Shown in pieces: positions 42,701 through 57,700 of a stretch of 64,000 nt of DNA. The notes beneath the pieces were generated by a model. It was given only the letters and a program-made list of their open reading frames with translations, was not told the origin of the DNA and ran no database searches. How positions within the stretch are numbered: the stretch's first letter is position 1; each line of letters starts with the position of its first letter. Source of the stretch: Siphonodentalium dalli (taxonomy: Eukaryota; Mollusca; Scaphopoda; Gadilida; Siphonodentaliidae); contig CP136065.1 in the NCBI GenBank assembly GCA_032622095.1, forward strand, positions 249,177,474 to 249,241,473, given 5' to 3'. Made by a program: the position numbers and the translations under genes.

Positions 42701-45700
42701 ACACCTCGATTATTTGCAATGTTCTTGTCTGCCAATTTTGGAATATAGAGAAACTAAACATAAAAAAAAAAGAATCTTTGTGAAGAAACTTTTGTTTGAT
42801 GCTCTCTGAACAGAAGTCAGTATGTTGAAAACGATGTCTTATTTCAGAATTCCTCCAGAATGCCATCATTTGAAGCGAGTGAAGCACCGATGTCATTTTG
42901 GTGCATGTCCACCCTGTTCACAGATATGTCAGAAAAACCTAGTCAACTGTTGTCATATCTGTCCATGTGTCTGTCATTCTGCTGTTAAAGAAAAGAAAAA
43001 AGACAATGTATGTTCAGTTCTTCATTTGCATAATTTTTTTTCCCCATTTTATACATGTGTATCTTGTATGATATAATTAACAATGGATATGTAGAACATA
43101 TATATTATTTTTTAACATTATTCTATGGAGCCACTCTATGTAATTTGTACAACTTGTGCCGCCATCCCATAGATGGAATACAATATTTTACAACAGCGAA
43201 ATTGCTAAATACTGTTCAAAATCACTGCATTAGTTCTCAAAGATGCAAAATCTGATTAAGCGCCCATCAATTACTATTTATTTGGATTCGGGGGTAAAAA
43301 ATATTTGTTTCGAGTCGAGGAACCCACCTATCAAAGCTCAGAGTTAATAGATATTGATTTTTGAAATCTAATATTTTTCACCATCGAGACTTAATAATGG
43401 CCCAGTAAAAAGTCGATGAGCCAACGGTCTCGGACCAAATTGTGGATGAAGATGGATAACTCTAAAATCAAGAGGCTTTGTGTTGATAATAAGGCCAAAT
43501 TTCGTCAAACAATTTGTTGATAAATAACAGGTTTCGGGCAATTTTATAATAAAGTTGACAGTGGGTAGCATTATTTTTGGGTAATTAATCGATTCTGATA
43601 ACTGAAGCGGCATTTCTAAAAATGTTGTTGTTGGAATCTGATAATATGGGGACCATTGAATTGGATTGAGTACCTTTAACTGTAATCACTGAAATATCGA
43701 AGGAAATTCTGTAAGTTCATTAGTACTTGGCATCAATCTTGAGTTTAGTGCCTGTCATTTGCAGAATGAGGTCCCCAGAGGGTGAATTTAGTGATGCTAT
43801 CCCGCATAGCGGGCTACCATCACCAAATTCACCCTCTGGTGACCTCATTCTGCATGGTCTCATGCTATGGGAGACACAGACTCATTTTGAAGTTCCCAAA
43901 TGGTGAATATTGTGATGTACACCCATTGGGAACCTTGATTATACAATGTGTTGTCTGTAGAGGTGCCACGATTATTGATTTTGATAATCGATAATCAGTC
44001 GTCAATAATCGACTATAATTGATTAATCGTACCTAATATTAATAATAACAGTGGAATTATTCCGTAATATGACCTATTGGCTGGGTGCTGGTTCACTCAA
44101 TAACTGCACTGTCGCTTGTTGTTTGAGGCATCGGCTGATGTCATTTTTACGTTAATAAAGTGCATCATAAACCACTGTTAATGACTAATGAGCACAATGT
44201 ATTGAATACCAGCACAGTTCTCGGCGATGTTATGGTTATAATATTTTTGAGTTCATTAGAATGAACGTAGCGATTAATTTCAGTATATAAAACAATATAA
44301 AAGTAGGAATGAACGATGGACCGCCGGCGGTTCCTAAAAAAAGGAATCAAATGTTACAGAAACTATAAGTTTCATCAAACTTTCAGAGCGTGATTAACAA
44401 TCACAACTGTGTGCCCCCACCCACAAATTGCAGGACTCAGAACAAGCTAAGTATTTGATAATAGTCAGTTTCATTCAGCATTCACCACACGATATGTGAT
44501 AGCCTTTACTAGTAACTTCTACATGTAAGTATACATTTGTACTTATGCAAACAAAGTACACTCGCAATTAGATTGCGGAGAACGTCGCTGATTAAAATGC
44601 CGTATTTATTGGTTCCCTGGTTTTAGAGAGAATGTCAATCAACTTCCCATTGGTCCAATCAGATTCAAGGGCGAGTGCATTCAGTTCATTGAACAAGGTG
44701 ACAGTCAGCACATTTCAAAGACATAGTGCCACCTTTCAAGTATAAATATACAACAACGTCGCAATGTGTTCAAATCTGCAGTGCCGCCAATTTGTAGAAT
44801 ATACAACGACCCGACGAGAAACCATGTCGCATCATCAAATGAACAGCCGACTGTTTGCAACATATATTAGTAGTACTCATGTTATTGGAATCTCTTTGAT
44901 ACGCGATCAGAGGATGTTAACACCTCAGTTGTAGATTAAACTGTGTAAAAGACGGTATTCAATAATACTCGGCATTTTCTGACGTCCGAAATAAATAACG
45001 CAGATTAATCGACGATCAAAATGGTGATCGATTATCGGCTTTATCAACGGTTCATCGATTATACGATTAACCGTGGCACCCCTAGTCATCTGCCAGTTTG
45101 AGGATATAGAGAGAAACTGAACAAAAAGAAATAGTTCTAATCTATGTGAAGAAGTTTCTATAGAAATTTGATAATAAAGAAACTTTCCAGAAAAGATGAG
45201 GCCTAAGCAGAATGAGGTCCCCAGAGGGTGAATTTAGTGATGCTAGCCCGCTATGCGGGATAGTGTCTCTAAATTCACCCTCTGGGGACCTCATTCTGCA
45301 AATGACAGGCAGTGTAAACTCAGACTTGTTTGGCATTACTACCTTTTTCCATTTTACGTCACATATATGATTGTGGTTCATGTACAAGCCTTGAAATAGT
45401 GAATAGTTTGTCTGTCATTTGCAGAATGAGGTCCCCAAAGGATAGTGTTACCAAATGCACCGTCTGAGAACCTCATTCTGCTGAGGCCTCAACTGCTATG
45501 GAGGTCTAGGATCAGATTGAAGTTCCCCAGTTGAAGTTGGTGATGTGCATCCATTAGTCACCTTGATTATGCATTTTATCTTCTGCAAATTAGGGGATAT
45601 AGAAACTGAACAGAAAGGAAAAAAGTAGCTAAAAACAATGTAAATTTGAGACTATTGATACTTCCCAGAAGATGAGGCTTAAAGACCATTTAATACTATT

Positions 45701-48700
45701 CTAATTATTCAACACTTTTCTATTGCAGGTACCTCGTGCAGGTCCATGGGAAGGAAAGGCAACCATAAGGATTCAAACTGTTAATAAACCCTGTCCACCG
45801 TGTAAGGTTCCCACGACCATGGAGTGTCTGGGTAGACATGAGGTATGTTTCTGATTTGCTCTTTATCAAATGTATGCACAACCAGAATCACTAAGAAAAA
45901 ACAATGTAAAAAAAATAGATAGAATTTGTTTTTATTTTTAATATTTATAACTCTTCAATATAAGACATTATGCAGTTGTCGCCTGCTGTCGAGGGAGACA
46001 TTGAGATTTGTCACCCACTCGAATGTCTCCTGAGGAACGCAGCTCTGAGGGAGATATTCTGTTCTTGAGCGGGTGACTAATCTCAATGTCTCCCGAGAAG
46101 AAGGGCAACAACTGTTTTGTTATCCGATTACTTAACCCTTTACCCAACAAAGCGGCCAAAAACGCCCAAATAAAGCTTCAACAGCCTAAAATATCTTCGG
46201 TCTGTCTCAATAACACCATACAAATATGGATATCATTGGAACCGGTTCATTGACCACATTGTGATGGTTACAGTTATGCCCTGTGCCAATGCATTCTCTT
46301 ATATAGGTCGCCTCGCATATATACGAGAATGCATTGGCCTAAAAAAAATTGACACTTTTTACCATTTTTTCTTACATTCTTTAACAATTTTATGATTTTT
46401 TCTTACATTTTTAAACATTTTTTATAATATATTTCTACATTCTTTGACAATTTTATCATTTTTAATATGTGTTAAGCCAATGCATTCTCTTATATATGCG
46501 AGGCGACCTATGGTCGACTCGCATATATAAGAGAATGCATTGGCACAGGGCCGTTTTGTTGGGTAAAGGGTTAAGACAAATTCTTTGTCGTTCACCTGCA
46601 CGATGTTGCACTGAGTCTTTGCATCGCACGAGTGCTTCTCTCGTGATTATAGTTTCAGTAAATTTGTATTGTCTTATAGGATGTATATCATATTAGTTTA
46701 GTCCGAATGTTAGGATGTTGACAATCGCCTAAATTTACCATTATTTTGGTGGTTAAATCAGCTGTTTAAATCATCAAAACCACTCCATGAAATATGTAAA
46801 CCAAAAAGCAATAGCACTATGTTCTTCTGCAATTTGGCATATTTATGGGCAGGATGTCGTAATGTATGTGACATTGACATGTAAAGTTAATTTCATTATG
46901 ATCCTTCCCAAAAGCTATTGGGAAGTTGTCAGTTTCATAAATGCAATGAATACTCTCAAGAAAATACCACACAAAATACATCTATGTTATAATAATAACA
47001 ATGCAAATACGCCAAAGACATAAGGTATAAGCATACAGTCGAATCCTGTTCACGACAGAAGTATATATTACGTTGTACACCAGCACAATTTATAACCAAT
47101 CTACATCAAACCAGCGACTCGTTCAATATCGCACAATAATTTCGACAAGAATATATTCAATTACCCAGACGTTTCGATGGAAAAAGTATAGAATAGCACT
47201 TTCCCAATAAAAGTATCAATTTAAAGTTTGAATATTAGTGTCAACTAAATATATGTAAATTAGCCAATACAGATTAACGATTATGGTACGTATATATGAA
47301 ATACCTGAGTTACTGCTCTGTGTGTATGTGCGGGCTTGGAGATATTTTGCAATATATCATCAGGCAAGCAACAAAAACAATGTCACCCTGCTGTGTTATT
47401 TGTCGCCCGGCACATGACAGGACTTGGGCAAATTAGCAATGCAGACTGAATCGCCCTGCCATGGACTTTTTAACAGACAATAATATATTTTAAAGCACCG
47501 ATTAAAAGTATATAACCTTAATTTGATTGGCCGATGCAGTCAGGTGGGTTAGCTTGGACAAAATGGCAAATTATGAGCACATTTCACTGCGACAGCTCTT
47601 GCTTTTTTAAAGAATAAACGAAGATTTCCAATGTAACTTCACATGGTACAATCTTTAATTAGTTTTGGAAACTTTTATCTTAATTTTCCGATAAAAAGCT
47701 TACCTCTGCGAAACACTACTTATCTACATAGATGTGTTTTCAAATGTGCCAAAGCGGATGGCGATGTGTTTGACAACCGGAAAATTTGTTTTTGTATCAT
47801 AAACGCAAATTTACTCATCGCAGACGATTTTCCAGAAGCTAGATCTGGCAACAATAGCCACTTCTGGCTATAGTAGCTCCAGTTCAGGTTGACCCAGACC
47901 TGTTGATAGCCATCTAATACATTTGATATTTACAGCATGAGATGTGTTGTACTGATAGTCGTCTTATTCATATGATATTTAGCTGTAATTTCACTGGTTT
48001 CTTTTCATTACAGACTGGAACATTTGAGTGTGCACAGCTCAAGCCATTTTCTTGTGGTGCTAAATGTGGACGATTGCTAAAGTGTGCACATCATACTTGT
48101 AATCTAGAATGCCATGACATCATAGATGCTTCAGACACTGAAAAGGTTAGAGCAAATGTTACCTTCACATTGTACTATGGTCTTTATTTTAGAAAAAAAT
48201 ATCATTCCTTTGTCCAAGCTAATATAGGACTTAATTTGTGCTAGTTGATAGTAAAATTATGGATGTCCTGTTGTGTTTGATTGTGGGATGTAAAGAGATT
48301 TTGAATAGTGTCCCACTGAACTTAATGCCCCATTGTGGTTTGAAACCTGAAATTATTCTCCCTTTTTAGCTCAACTTTACTTTGTAAAGTTTGAGCTATT
48401 GCCATGGCTTGGTATCCGTCGTGCGTGTGTGTGTGCGTGATTCGTCAACAATTTCCTTTAGCACGGGCTACAGTTCGTACCTTTGGTCCGATTATTATGA
48501 AATTTGTCATGGATGTTGACATTGACATGTAGACGGGAACGAGTCATTTTGGTGTCATTAGGACAAAAAACATGGCAGCCAGCGGCCATCTTTGATTTCT
48601 AAATTTAACCCATTAGCACGGGCCACAGGTCGTACTCTTTGCCTAATCATCATGAAATTTGTCATGGATGTTAATATTGACATGTAGATGGGAACGAGTA

Positions 48701-51700
48701 ATTTTGGGGTCATTCGGCCAAAAAACATGGCCACCAGCAGCCATATTGGATTTTACTCTTTGTATGACTAAATTCTTTAGCACGGGCTACAGATCGTACC
48801 TTTTGTCTGATCATCATAAAATTTGTCATGGATGTTAACAATGACATGTAGATGGGAACGATTCATTTTGGGGTCATTCGGCCGAAAAACATGGCTGCCA
48901 GCAGCCATCTTGGATTTTACTCTTTGTATGACTAAATCCTTTAGCACGGGCTACAGGTGGTACCTTTAGTCTGATCATCATAAAATTTGTCATGAATGTT
49001 AATAATGACATGTAGATGAGAACGAGTCATTTTGGGGTCATTCAGCCAAAAAACATGGCCGCCAGCAGCCATCTTGGATTTTACTCTTTGTATGACTAAA
49101 TCTTTTAGCACGGGCTACAGGTGGTACCTTTAGTCTGATCATCATGACATTTGGCGTGGATGTTAATATTGACATGTAGATGGGACCGATTAATTTTGGG
49201 GTCATTCAGCCAAAAAACATTGCCGCAGCAGCCATCTTGGATTTTACTCTTTGTATGACTAAATCCTTTAGCATGGGCTACAGGTCATACCTTTAGTCTG
49301 ATCATCATAAAATTTGTCATGGATGTTAACAATGACATGTCGATGGGAACGAGTCATTTTGGGATCATTCGGCCGAAAAACATGGCCGCCAGCGGCCATC
49401 TTTGATTTCAAAATTCAATTCATTAGCACGGGCTATAGGTCGTAATGTTCGTCTGATCATCATGAAATTTGTCATGGATGTTAATATTGACATGTAGATG
49501 GGATCGATTAATTTTGGGGTCATTCGGCCAAAAAATATGGCCGCCATCAGCCATCTTGGATTTTACTCTTTGTATGACTAAATCCTTTAGCACGGGCTAC
49601 AGGTCGTACCTTTAGTCTGATCGTCATAAAATTTGTCATGGCTGTTGAAATTGGAATGTAGATCGGAACTAGTCATTTTGGGGTCATTCGGAAAAAAAAC
49701 ATGGCCGCCAGCGGCCATCTTGGATTTCAAAATTCAATCCATTAGCACGGGCTACAGGTCGTACTGTTCATCTGATCATCAAGACATTTGTCGTGGGTGT
49801 TAATATTGACTTGTAGATGGGAACGAGTAATTTTTGGGTCATTCTGCCAAAAAACATGGCCACTGGCAGCCATCTTAGATTTTACTCTTTGTATGACTAA
49901 ATCCTCTAGCACGGGCTACAGGTCGTACCTTTAGTCTGATCATCATAAAATTTGTCATGGCTGTTGAAATTGACATGTAGATGGGAACGAGTCATTTTGG
50001 GTTTATTCGGCATTAAAACATGGCTGCCAGTGGCCATTTTGGATTCTACTCTTTGCATGACTAAAGCTATCAAATGTTTTTGAATTGTTGGAAAACATAG
50101 CCGCCAGCAACCATCTTAGATTTTACTTTTTATATACATGTATATATATATCTTTTCATGTTGATAAACTAGTATTAGACATTCAACTTTCCACATTCCT
50201 AATCACTCCATCGACAGTAACACATTAAATTATTCCCTTTCCAAGTTGAGCTACAGTGTCATTGACACTTTCATTTTGTTATATCCTGGGCCCTGTACTA
50301 TAAACTTCTAATGTGTAAATTACAATACTTAACACAATACGGTAAAAATGAAAGTCAGTAGTTTATAACCCTGGGTGCTGATATTGATAATGTGCGAAGA
50401 TACAAATTTTATGAAAAATTTGGTTTGATTTTACTTCAACATGTATCAATAGAGGGCGATTCTTGTTACTCTATTTCTGATATGGTAACAATAGAAAGTG
50501 TTTGTGCGAAAACTTTTAAATTGCTGACTTTGACAAGAGTATAGTAAGAGGTAGATAGGTAACTTGTGCTATTGTCCACCTATCTTGTCCTTCCTTCCAA
50601 TTCATAGATATAATTTGGAGGTTCAAATGTGCCAAGTCGGTTTAGATCACTCATTTTAAATCACTAAAGCACATGAACTATTCGAAAAAGGTCTATTTTT
50701 CTTAAAATAGCATCTTTGATTGGCCAGAGAGCCACGCAACATATCCCATGTTTACGTCTAGACCCATCAACATTAGGGAAACCAAGACAACCGTTCCATC
50801 ATATCTAGCTGGTTTGCATTTTTTTGCTAATAATGACAAGGAATATCGGCAGAACATATATATAACATTAATAATGACAAGGAATATCGGCAGAACATAT
50901 ATATATACATTAATAATGACAAGGAATATCGGCAGAACATATATATATACATTAATAATGACGAGGAATATCGGCAGAACATATATATATACGTTAATAA
51001 TGACGAGGAATATCGGCAGAACATATATATATACGTTAATAATGACAAGGAATATCGGCAGAACATATATATATACGTTAATAATGATGAGGAATATCGG
51101 CAGAACATATATATATACGTTAATAATGACGAGGAATATCGGCAGAACATATATATATACATTAATAATGACGAGGAATATCGGCAGAACATATATATAT
51201 ACGTTAATAATGACGAGGAATATCGGCAGAACATATATATATACATTAATAATGACGAGGAATATCGGCAGAACATATATATTTACGTTTATATTGGCGT
51301 TGATTTACTGTAACATGATGTGACATTTTTTTGCTAATAATGACAAGGAATATCGGCAGAACATATATATATACGTTTATATTGGTGTTGATTGACTGTA
51401 ACATGATGTGACATTGACGGCTAATAATGACAAGGAATATCGGCAGAACATATATATATACGTTTATATTGGTGTTGATTGACTGTAACATGATGTGACT
51501 TGCTAATAATGACAAGGAATATCGGCAGAACATATATATTTACGTTTATATTGGTGTTGATTGACTGTAACATGATGTGACTTGCTAATAATGACAAGGA
51601 ATATCGGCAGAACATATATATATATACGTTTATATTGGTGTTGATTGACTAACATTTTTTTGCTAATAATGACAAGGAATATCGGCAGAACATATATATA

Positions 51701-54700
51701 TACGTTTATAATGACAAGGAATATCGGCAGAACATATATATATACGTTTATATTGGTGTTGATTGACTATAACATTTTTTTGCTAATAATGACAAGGAAT
51801 ATCGGCAGAACATATATATATATGTTTATAATGACAAGGAATATCGGCAGAACATATATATATACGTTTATATTGGTGTTGATTGACTGTAACATGATGT
51901 GACATTGACATTGACATTGCCGCATGTACATGTATACCGGGGTTATCCAATGTGACATTCACTGAGAAATACCATATTGGGGTATATATGCGGGTAATGA
52001 CTGTATTAGAGTTCAATCAAGTAATCACTCGTCAATGAGAAAAGTCATATCACAAAGACTATATTTATAGGTGATAATTGTTAGGGTTATAGAAATTAAA
52101 TGTTGTAATCACTCGTCAATGAGAAATAAAAATTATTAGAATTATCTCAGGTGGTGATTATATTAGGGAATATCAAGTTTGAATTACTAACATGGATGGG
52201 AATAGATGTAGATATTAACCCTTTACCCAACAAACCGGCCAAAACCGGCCAAATAAAGCTTCAACAGCCTAAAATATCTTCGGTCTGTCTCAATAAAACC
52301 ATACAAATATGGATATCATTGGAACCGGCTCCTTGACCACATTGTGATAGTTACAGTTATGCCCTGTGCCATAGGTCGCCTCGCATATATAAGAGAATGC
52401 ATTGGCCTAAAAATTTTTTTTAATTTTTTCTTACATTTTTTAACAATTAATATGTGTTAAGCCAATGTATTCTCTTATATATGCGAGGCGACCTATGGTC
52501 GACTCGCATATATAAGAGAATGCATTGGCACAGGGCCGTTCTGTTGGGTAAAGGGTTATGCCGCGACTCCAAACTGTCTCACCATATTACCATCACATCA
52601 ACAACAATAACTTGTAGAAGTTACTATAGCATTTTGTGTACTTTCTCTAACATTGTGTACATTCTCTAACATTGTGTAATCTTGTGTACTTTCTGTAATA
52701 TTGTGTAACTTTCTCTGTTTCAGGCTGGTGCTACGTGTCAAGGTTGTGATAAGAAATGCACTCAGCCACGCCCTGAAGGCTGTACACATACATGCTTATT
52801 AACGTGTCATCAGAAGGCATGCCCTCTGTGTAAATTAATGATAAGAATGAGGTGCCACTGTAGTAGTGTACAGAAGTATATCGCATGTAACCAATGGACA
52901 TCTGCTGATCCAAATGGCAAAGACAAACTTCGCGTATGTGGTGGTCCCTGTCCTAAGAAGGTGAGTTACTAGAGTAATTGGTTACTTTTGGTACAAAGGT
53001 ATCAAACTGATTAATTAACCCTCTCATTACTGAAATTTCGCGAAAACCCTGTGCAATGCATTCTCTTATATTTGCGAGTCTCCCATAGGCAGCTTATGTA
53101 AGACAATATATTGGGCTAACGATATTTACCTTGTCCTTGTAAGCCACTGCATTCTCTTATACAGACGATCCCACTTATTAACATAACGGATAAAAACATA
53201 TCCCGTTTATAACCATATTTTGTTCCTGCACCAAACCATTTACACTGTATTATATGTTAATTTCTACCCTCTAATAACATAAGATTTTGATAGACCACCG
53301 GTTATAAACATAGAAATATGCAATAACATGTTAGCCACACGGGTGAAACTATGCACACATGTCAGTTAATCGAGAGGCCATAATAGTTAATTATGTAATG
53401 CAATCAATGCAAAGACGGCAAACAAAGAGAAACAAGCTGTGAATGACCACATGTGCGCTTAAGATACTGATAGGCCTGCCCTTGGCTGCCAGCTAATTGG
53501 TTTTTATCACTTACAATCCGGCATGTGTGCTCTTTTTAATCCATTTACAATGGGACTTGAATGTACTTTGACAGGGCTTCGAATTCCGTGTCCGCAACGT
53601 TCATATGTCGCGACATTGCATCACCGAGATCACGCTTAAAATAAGAACCTAATTTATAGGAAACGGATGAGTATGTTTACTTAAACCCGGTGACATAGTC
53701 CCACGCTGTCTGACTCATATCATATAAAACTCAAGCCATACTTTCTCTCATCATAACCTTCCAAAATGTCTAAACGTAAACGTAACGATTTGTCACTCGG
53801 TGTTAAATACGAAGTTGTTAAATTGCTTGAGCAAAAGCTGTACACACAGACTGAGTTAGCGAAGAAATTTGCGTGTTCACAAACGCAGATTTCTTACATC
53901 AGCAACAAACGCGACGAGATTAAATGTATGAAATGTATGAAACAAAGGAGAATCACGACAGGAAGCGACAGCGATTAGGCAAAGATGCGATGGTTGAAGA
54001 AGCGCTGAATACGTGGGTAGAGAATGTTCGTAGCCGGGATCTTCCACTATCTGGAGAGATAATCATGGACAAATAAAAAAAACTCGCCAAACACCTAGAC
54101 AAAGAATTCAATCCAACAACTGGGTGGCTGTGTCGATGGCAGAAAAGAAACTCGATAGTTTTTAAGCGCTTCCACGGAGAGAAAAAAGATGCTGATGTTC
54201 GTGCTGCTGAAAAGTGGCTGGACGAGGAAGTGCAAACGCTTCTTGACAAATATTCTCCAGACGACATCTACAATGCTGATGAGACCGGTCTCTATTATCG
54301 CGCGTTACCGAGTGGGACTCTTTGTAAAAAATCGGACAAAGTAAGTGGTGGGAAAAAATCTAAAGAAAGATACACAGTGCTCGTGTGTTGCAACATGTCA
54401 GGAAGTGATAAACGGAAACTTCTTATCATAGGAAAATCAAAAGATCCACGCTGTTTTTAGGGGAGTTTGCGTGTTACCAGTCACCTACAAAAACAATAAA
54501 AATTCCTGGATGACGGCAGTTCTCTTTACGGATTGGTTGACACAATTAAACAAGAACATGAAACGTCAAAAGAGGAAAGTTTTGCTCATGGTAGATAATT
54601 GCAGCGCACATCCACAAGACTGTGTTTCAAAATTTTCCAACATCGACCTTGTTTTCCTGCCGCCTAACACGACATCTATCATTCAGCCTTGCGATCAAGG

Positions 54701-57700
54701 AATAATCGCCAATTTAAAACAAATATACAGAAAAGAGATCGTTCGAAAGGTTAATGAAGAAATAGATTCCGACGAAACTGTGACCGCGGGTAGCATTGCA
54801 AAAAAACTTAACCTTCTGGAGTCGATTCACATGCTAACAGAATCGTGGACTAATCACGTTAAACCGCAAACAATTTCCAATTGTTTCAGAAAAGGTGGTT
54901 TCATTCTGAAAGATGAGACAATTGACGACAGTGTGGGTCAGGTAGAATGTGTCACATCTGATGACCTTGATCTACCGGGATCATTGAACAAGGAAGATGT
55001 GGACAAATTTATTTCTGAGGAGGTTGCGGTAGAAACTGTTGGAGCACCCACCGACGAAGAGATATGCCAGGAAGTTATCGACAACCACACAGAAAATCAC
55101 GAGGACAGCGACGATGACGATGAAGAAATTAGAATTCCAATAACAACATCAGAAATGAGGGAGACATATAAAACACAACGACAGTTTTTAAAAGGAAAAC
55201 GATATTCCGTGATTTAGTTTTCCAAACTTTTATGAAAACCAAAAAGCATTCCAGGAATGGTGTCGTAAGAACACGCGGCAAGGAAAAATCACAGAATTCA
55301 TCAATTGGATACCTTGAACAATTGTGCTACTGTGTGTGTAATGTTTATGTAATAATTTTATTTGTTTTATTGTTTTAATGTTTGTTTGACAGATGATAAT
55401 AAATAATGAAAGTAAAAGTAAAGCTTGTTTTTTTTTGTGGAATTCCCAGCGGGAAATCCCCTATTCACTACAGATAGAGTTACTCCTCCTGACTTGTAAC
55501 CGGATGTCGAATTTAGTGAAAATGGCAGCCGACTCGCGGCGCTTAAATTGACTTGTTTCTGGTTCTTTTTCATGCATAATACATGCATAAAGATTGATTC
55601 TATAATCATTCATTAAAGTTATGTTGTGTCAAGTTAATTTTGGTGACATAAAAAGAAGAATATTAGAAAAAATAAATAAAACAACCGTCATATTAAATGA
55701 TTGATGATGGCGACGGAAAACGTGGTCAAATGTCCATAGAAATTACACACAAAATGGGCCAAATATCGGAATCCCGCACATTAACATACACGCTTATTAA
55801 CATAGATTCCTCTTGCACCGAGGCTATGTGATAAAGCGGGATTAACTGTATATGGGAGACTCGCATATATACTGATGCGAGAATGCACTGGCACAGGATC
55901 TTTAAATGCCGCTGCGCTGCTCCCATCATGAAAGGATTAACCAAAGTGGGGAGGGGTGAGCACCCTTCTTTTCTGGTCCCTAGAATTATTTAATATCAAT
56001 CAACAGGGTTTGTACACAAAATGAAAAGTTCTTAAATTTTGATCCACTCCTTTAAAAGTGCTTAAATCGATTTCTTCCTTTAACCCTTTCAGTGCCAAGT
56101 CCGATTTTTGTATCAACCCATATTTCCTTGATCATTTTTCAAATTTATTGATTATAATAATGTGATACATTGATGGAAAGAGCTCTCAGAGCTCTTTCCA
56201 TCAATGTATAACGTTATTATAATCAATAAATTTGAAAAATGATCAAGGAAATATGGGTTGATACAAAAATCGGACTTGGCACTGAAAGGGTTAAAAAGTA
56301 CTTAATAATCAACCACTATCCTTGAAAAGTCCTTAAATTCCACATAAAATGGTTCACATGTGTCAATTTATTGGAAATCTCAAGTAAAAACCTCGAGCAT
56401 ACAGCCAATATTAATATCATTGATGTCGGTTACTATAAATATGTTCATTTCACCATGTTGAACATTGTAAACTGACTTAAGAGTGATGTGTTTATTGAAG
56501 GTTACGATAGTAAAATAGTCCTTAAAAACTCTTTACCAAGTCCTCAAAATATGATCCCAAGAATCACGTACAAACCCTGATCGATAAACGATACACCAGG
56601 AAACAGCCAAACACACGTTAATTAACTAACCCTACTTAGCACGTTAGCAGGTGAATCAGTGTGGCTCACCTGTCATCGTCCAGTCGGGAGTCGTATATGC
56701 GTGTGGCTCACCTGTCATCGTCTGGTCGGGAGTCATACTTTTGCAAGAATTTTTGTTCTTTTTCTTAATAAAATCCATTGACCCACAAAAAAGGCACCTC
56801 GCTTCAGGGAATGTTGGGTCTACGACATTTTCAATGCTCTTTCATTATGGACATTCAGGATTTTCCATGTTTCAATGAATTTAGAATTTTCCATACTTTA
56901 ATAACATGTAGGATATGCATTCAGGATTTTCCATGTTTCAATGAATTTAGAATTTGACATGCTTTAATAACATGTATTATTAATTAGCTATAGGTTATCG
57001 GCCGCAATAAGTTGAAAGCTGCCCACATCATAAGTAGCATCGGCCAATAAGTGGAAAACATGGCCAATAAGTAAAAAAAAGTCGGCCAATAAATAGAAAG
57101 GCGACCAATAAGTCAACGGTTACGTAAATGACGTCATACGTATTTAACTCGATCAGGCAAAGAATATTGGGTTGACAAAAGATAGATTGCAGTTGATTTT
57201 GGATGAATTATGGACAGTCACTGTTTTTTTGGGAGTAAATATATGGAAACAACCAATTAATAACATATATGATTTGTCATAATTTTGATCAGCGATTATG
57301 AATTTAGAATTTGTCATGCTTTATTAACATGTAGATTTTGACATAATTTCGATCAGCGATTATGAATTTAGAATTTGACATGCTTTTGATCGGCGATTAT
57401 GAATTTAGAATTTGACATGCTTTTGATCGGCGATTATGAATTTAGAATTTGACATGCTTTTGATCGGCGATTATGAATTTAGAATTTGACATGCTTTTGA
57501 TCGGCGATTATGAATTTAGAATTTGACATGCTTTTGATCGGCGATTATGAATTTAGAATTTATCATGCTTTATTAACATGTAGATTTTGACATCATTTTG
57601 ATCAGCGATTATGAATTTAGAATTTGTCATACTTTTGATCGTCTATTGCAGCTAACTTGTGGCCATCTGTGCAGCCTGTTCTGCCACCCCGGTGATTGCA

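Noticed and set aside
50748..51323. 191-residue plus-strand ORF with [14 protein letters not shown] repeats
   Set aside because: Translation of the 42-bp array; no splice or start context.
53766..55217. Active Tigger transposase or domesticated gene
   Set aside because: An in-frame stop and two frameshifts interrupt the frame, and intact TA-flanked termini show it is an ordinary transposon copy, not a domesticated gene.
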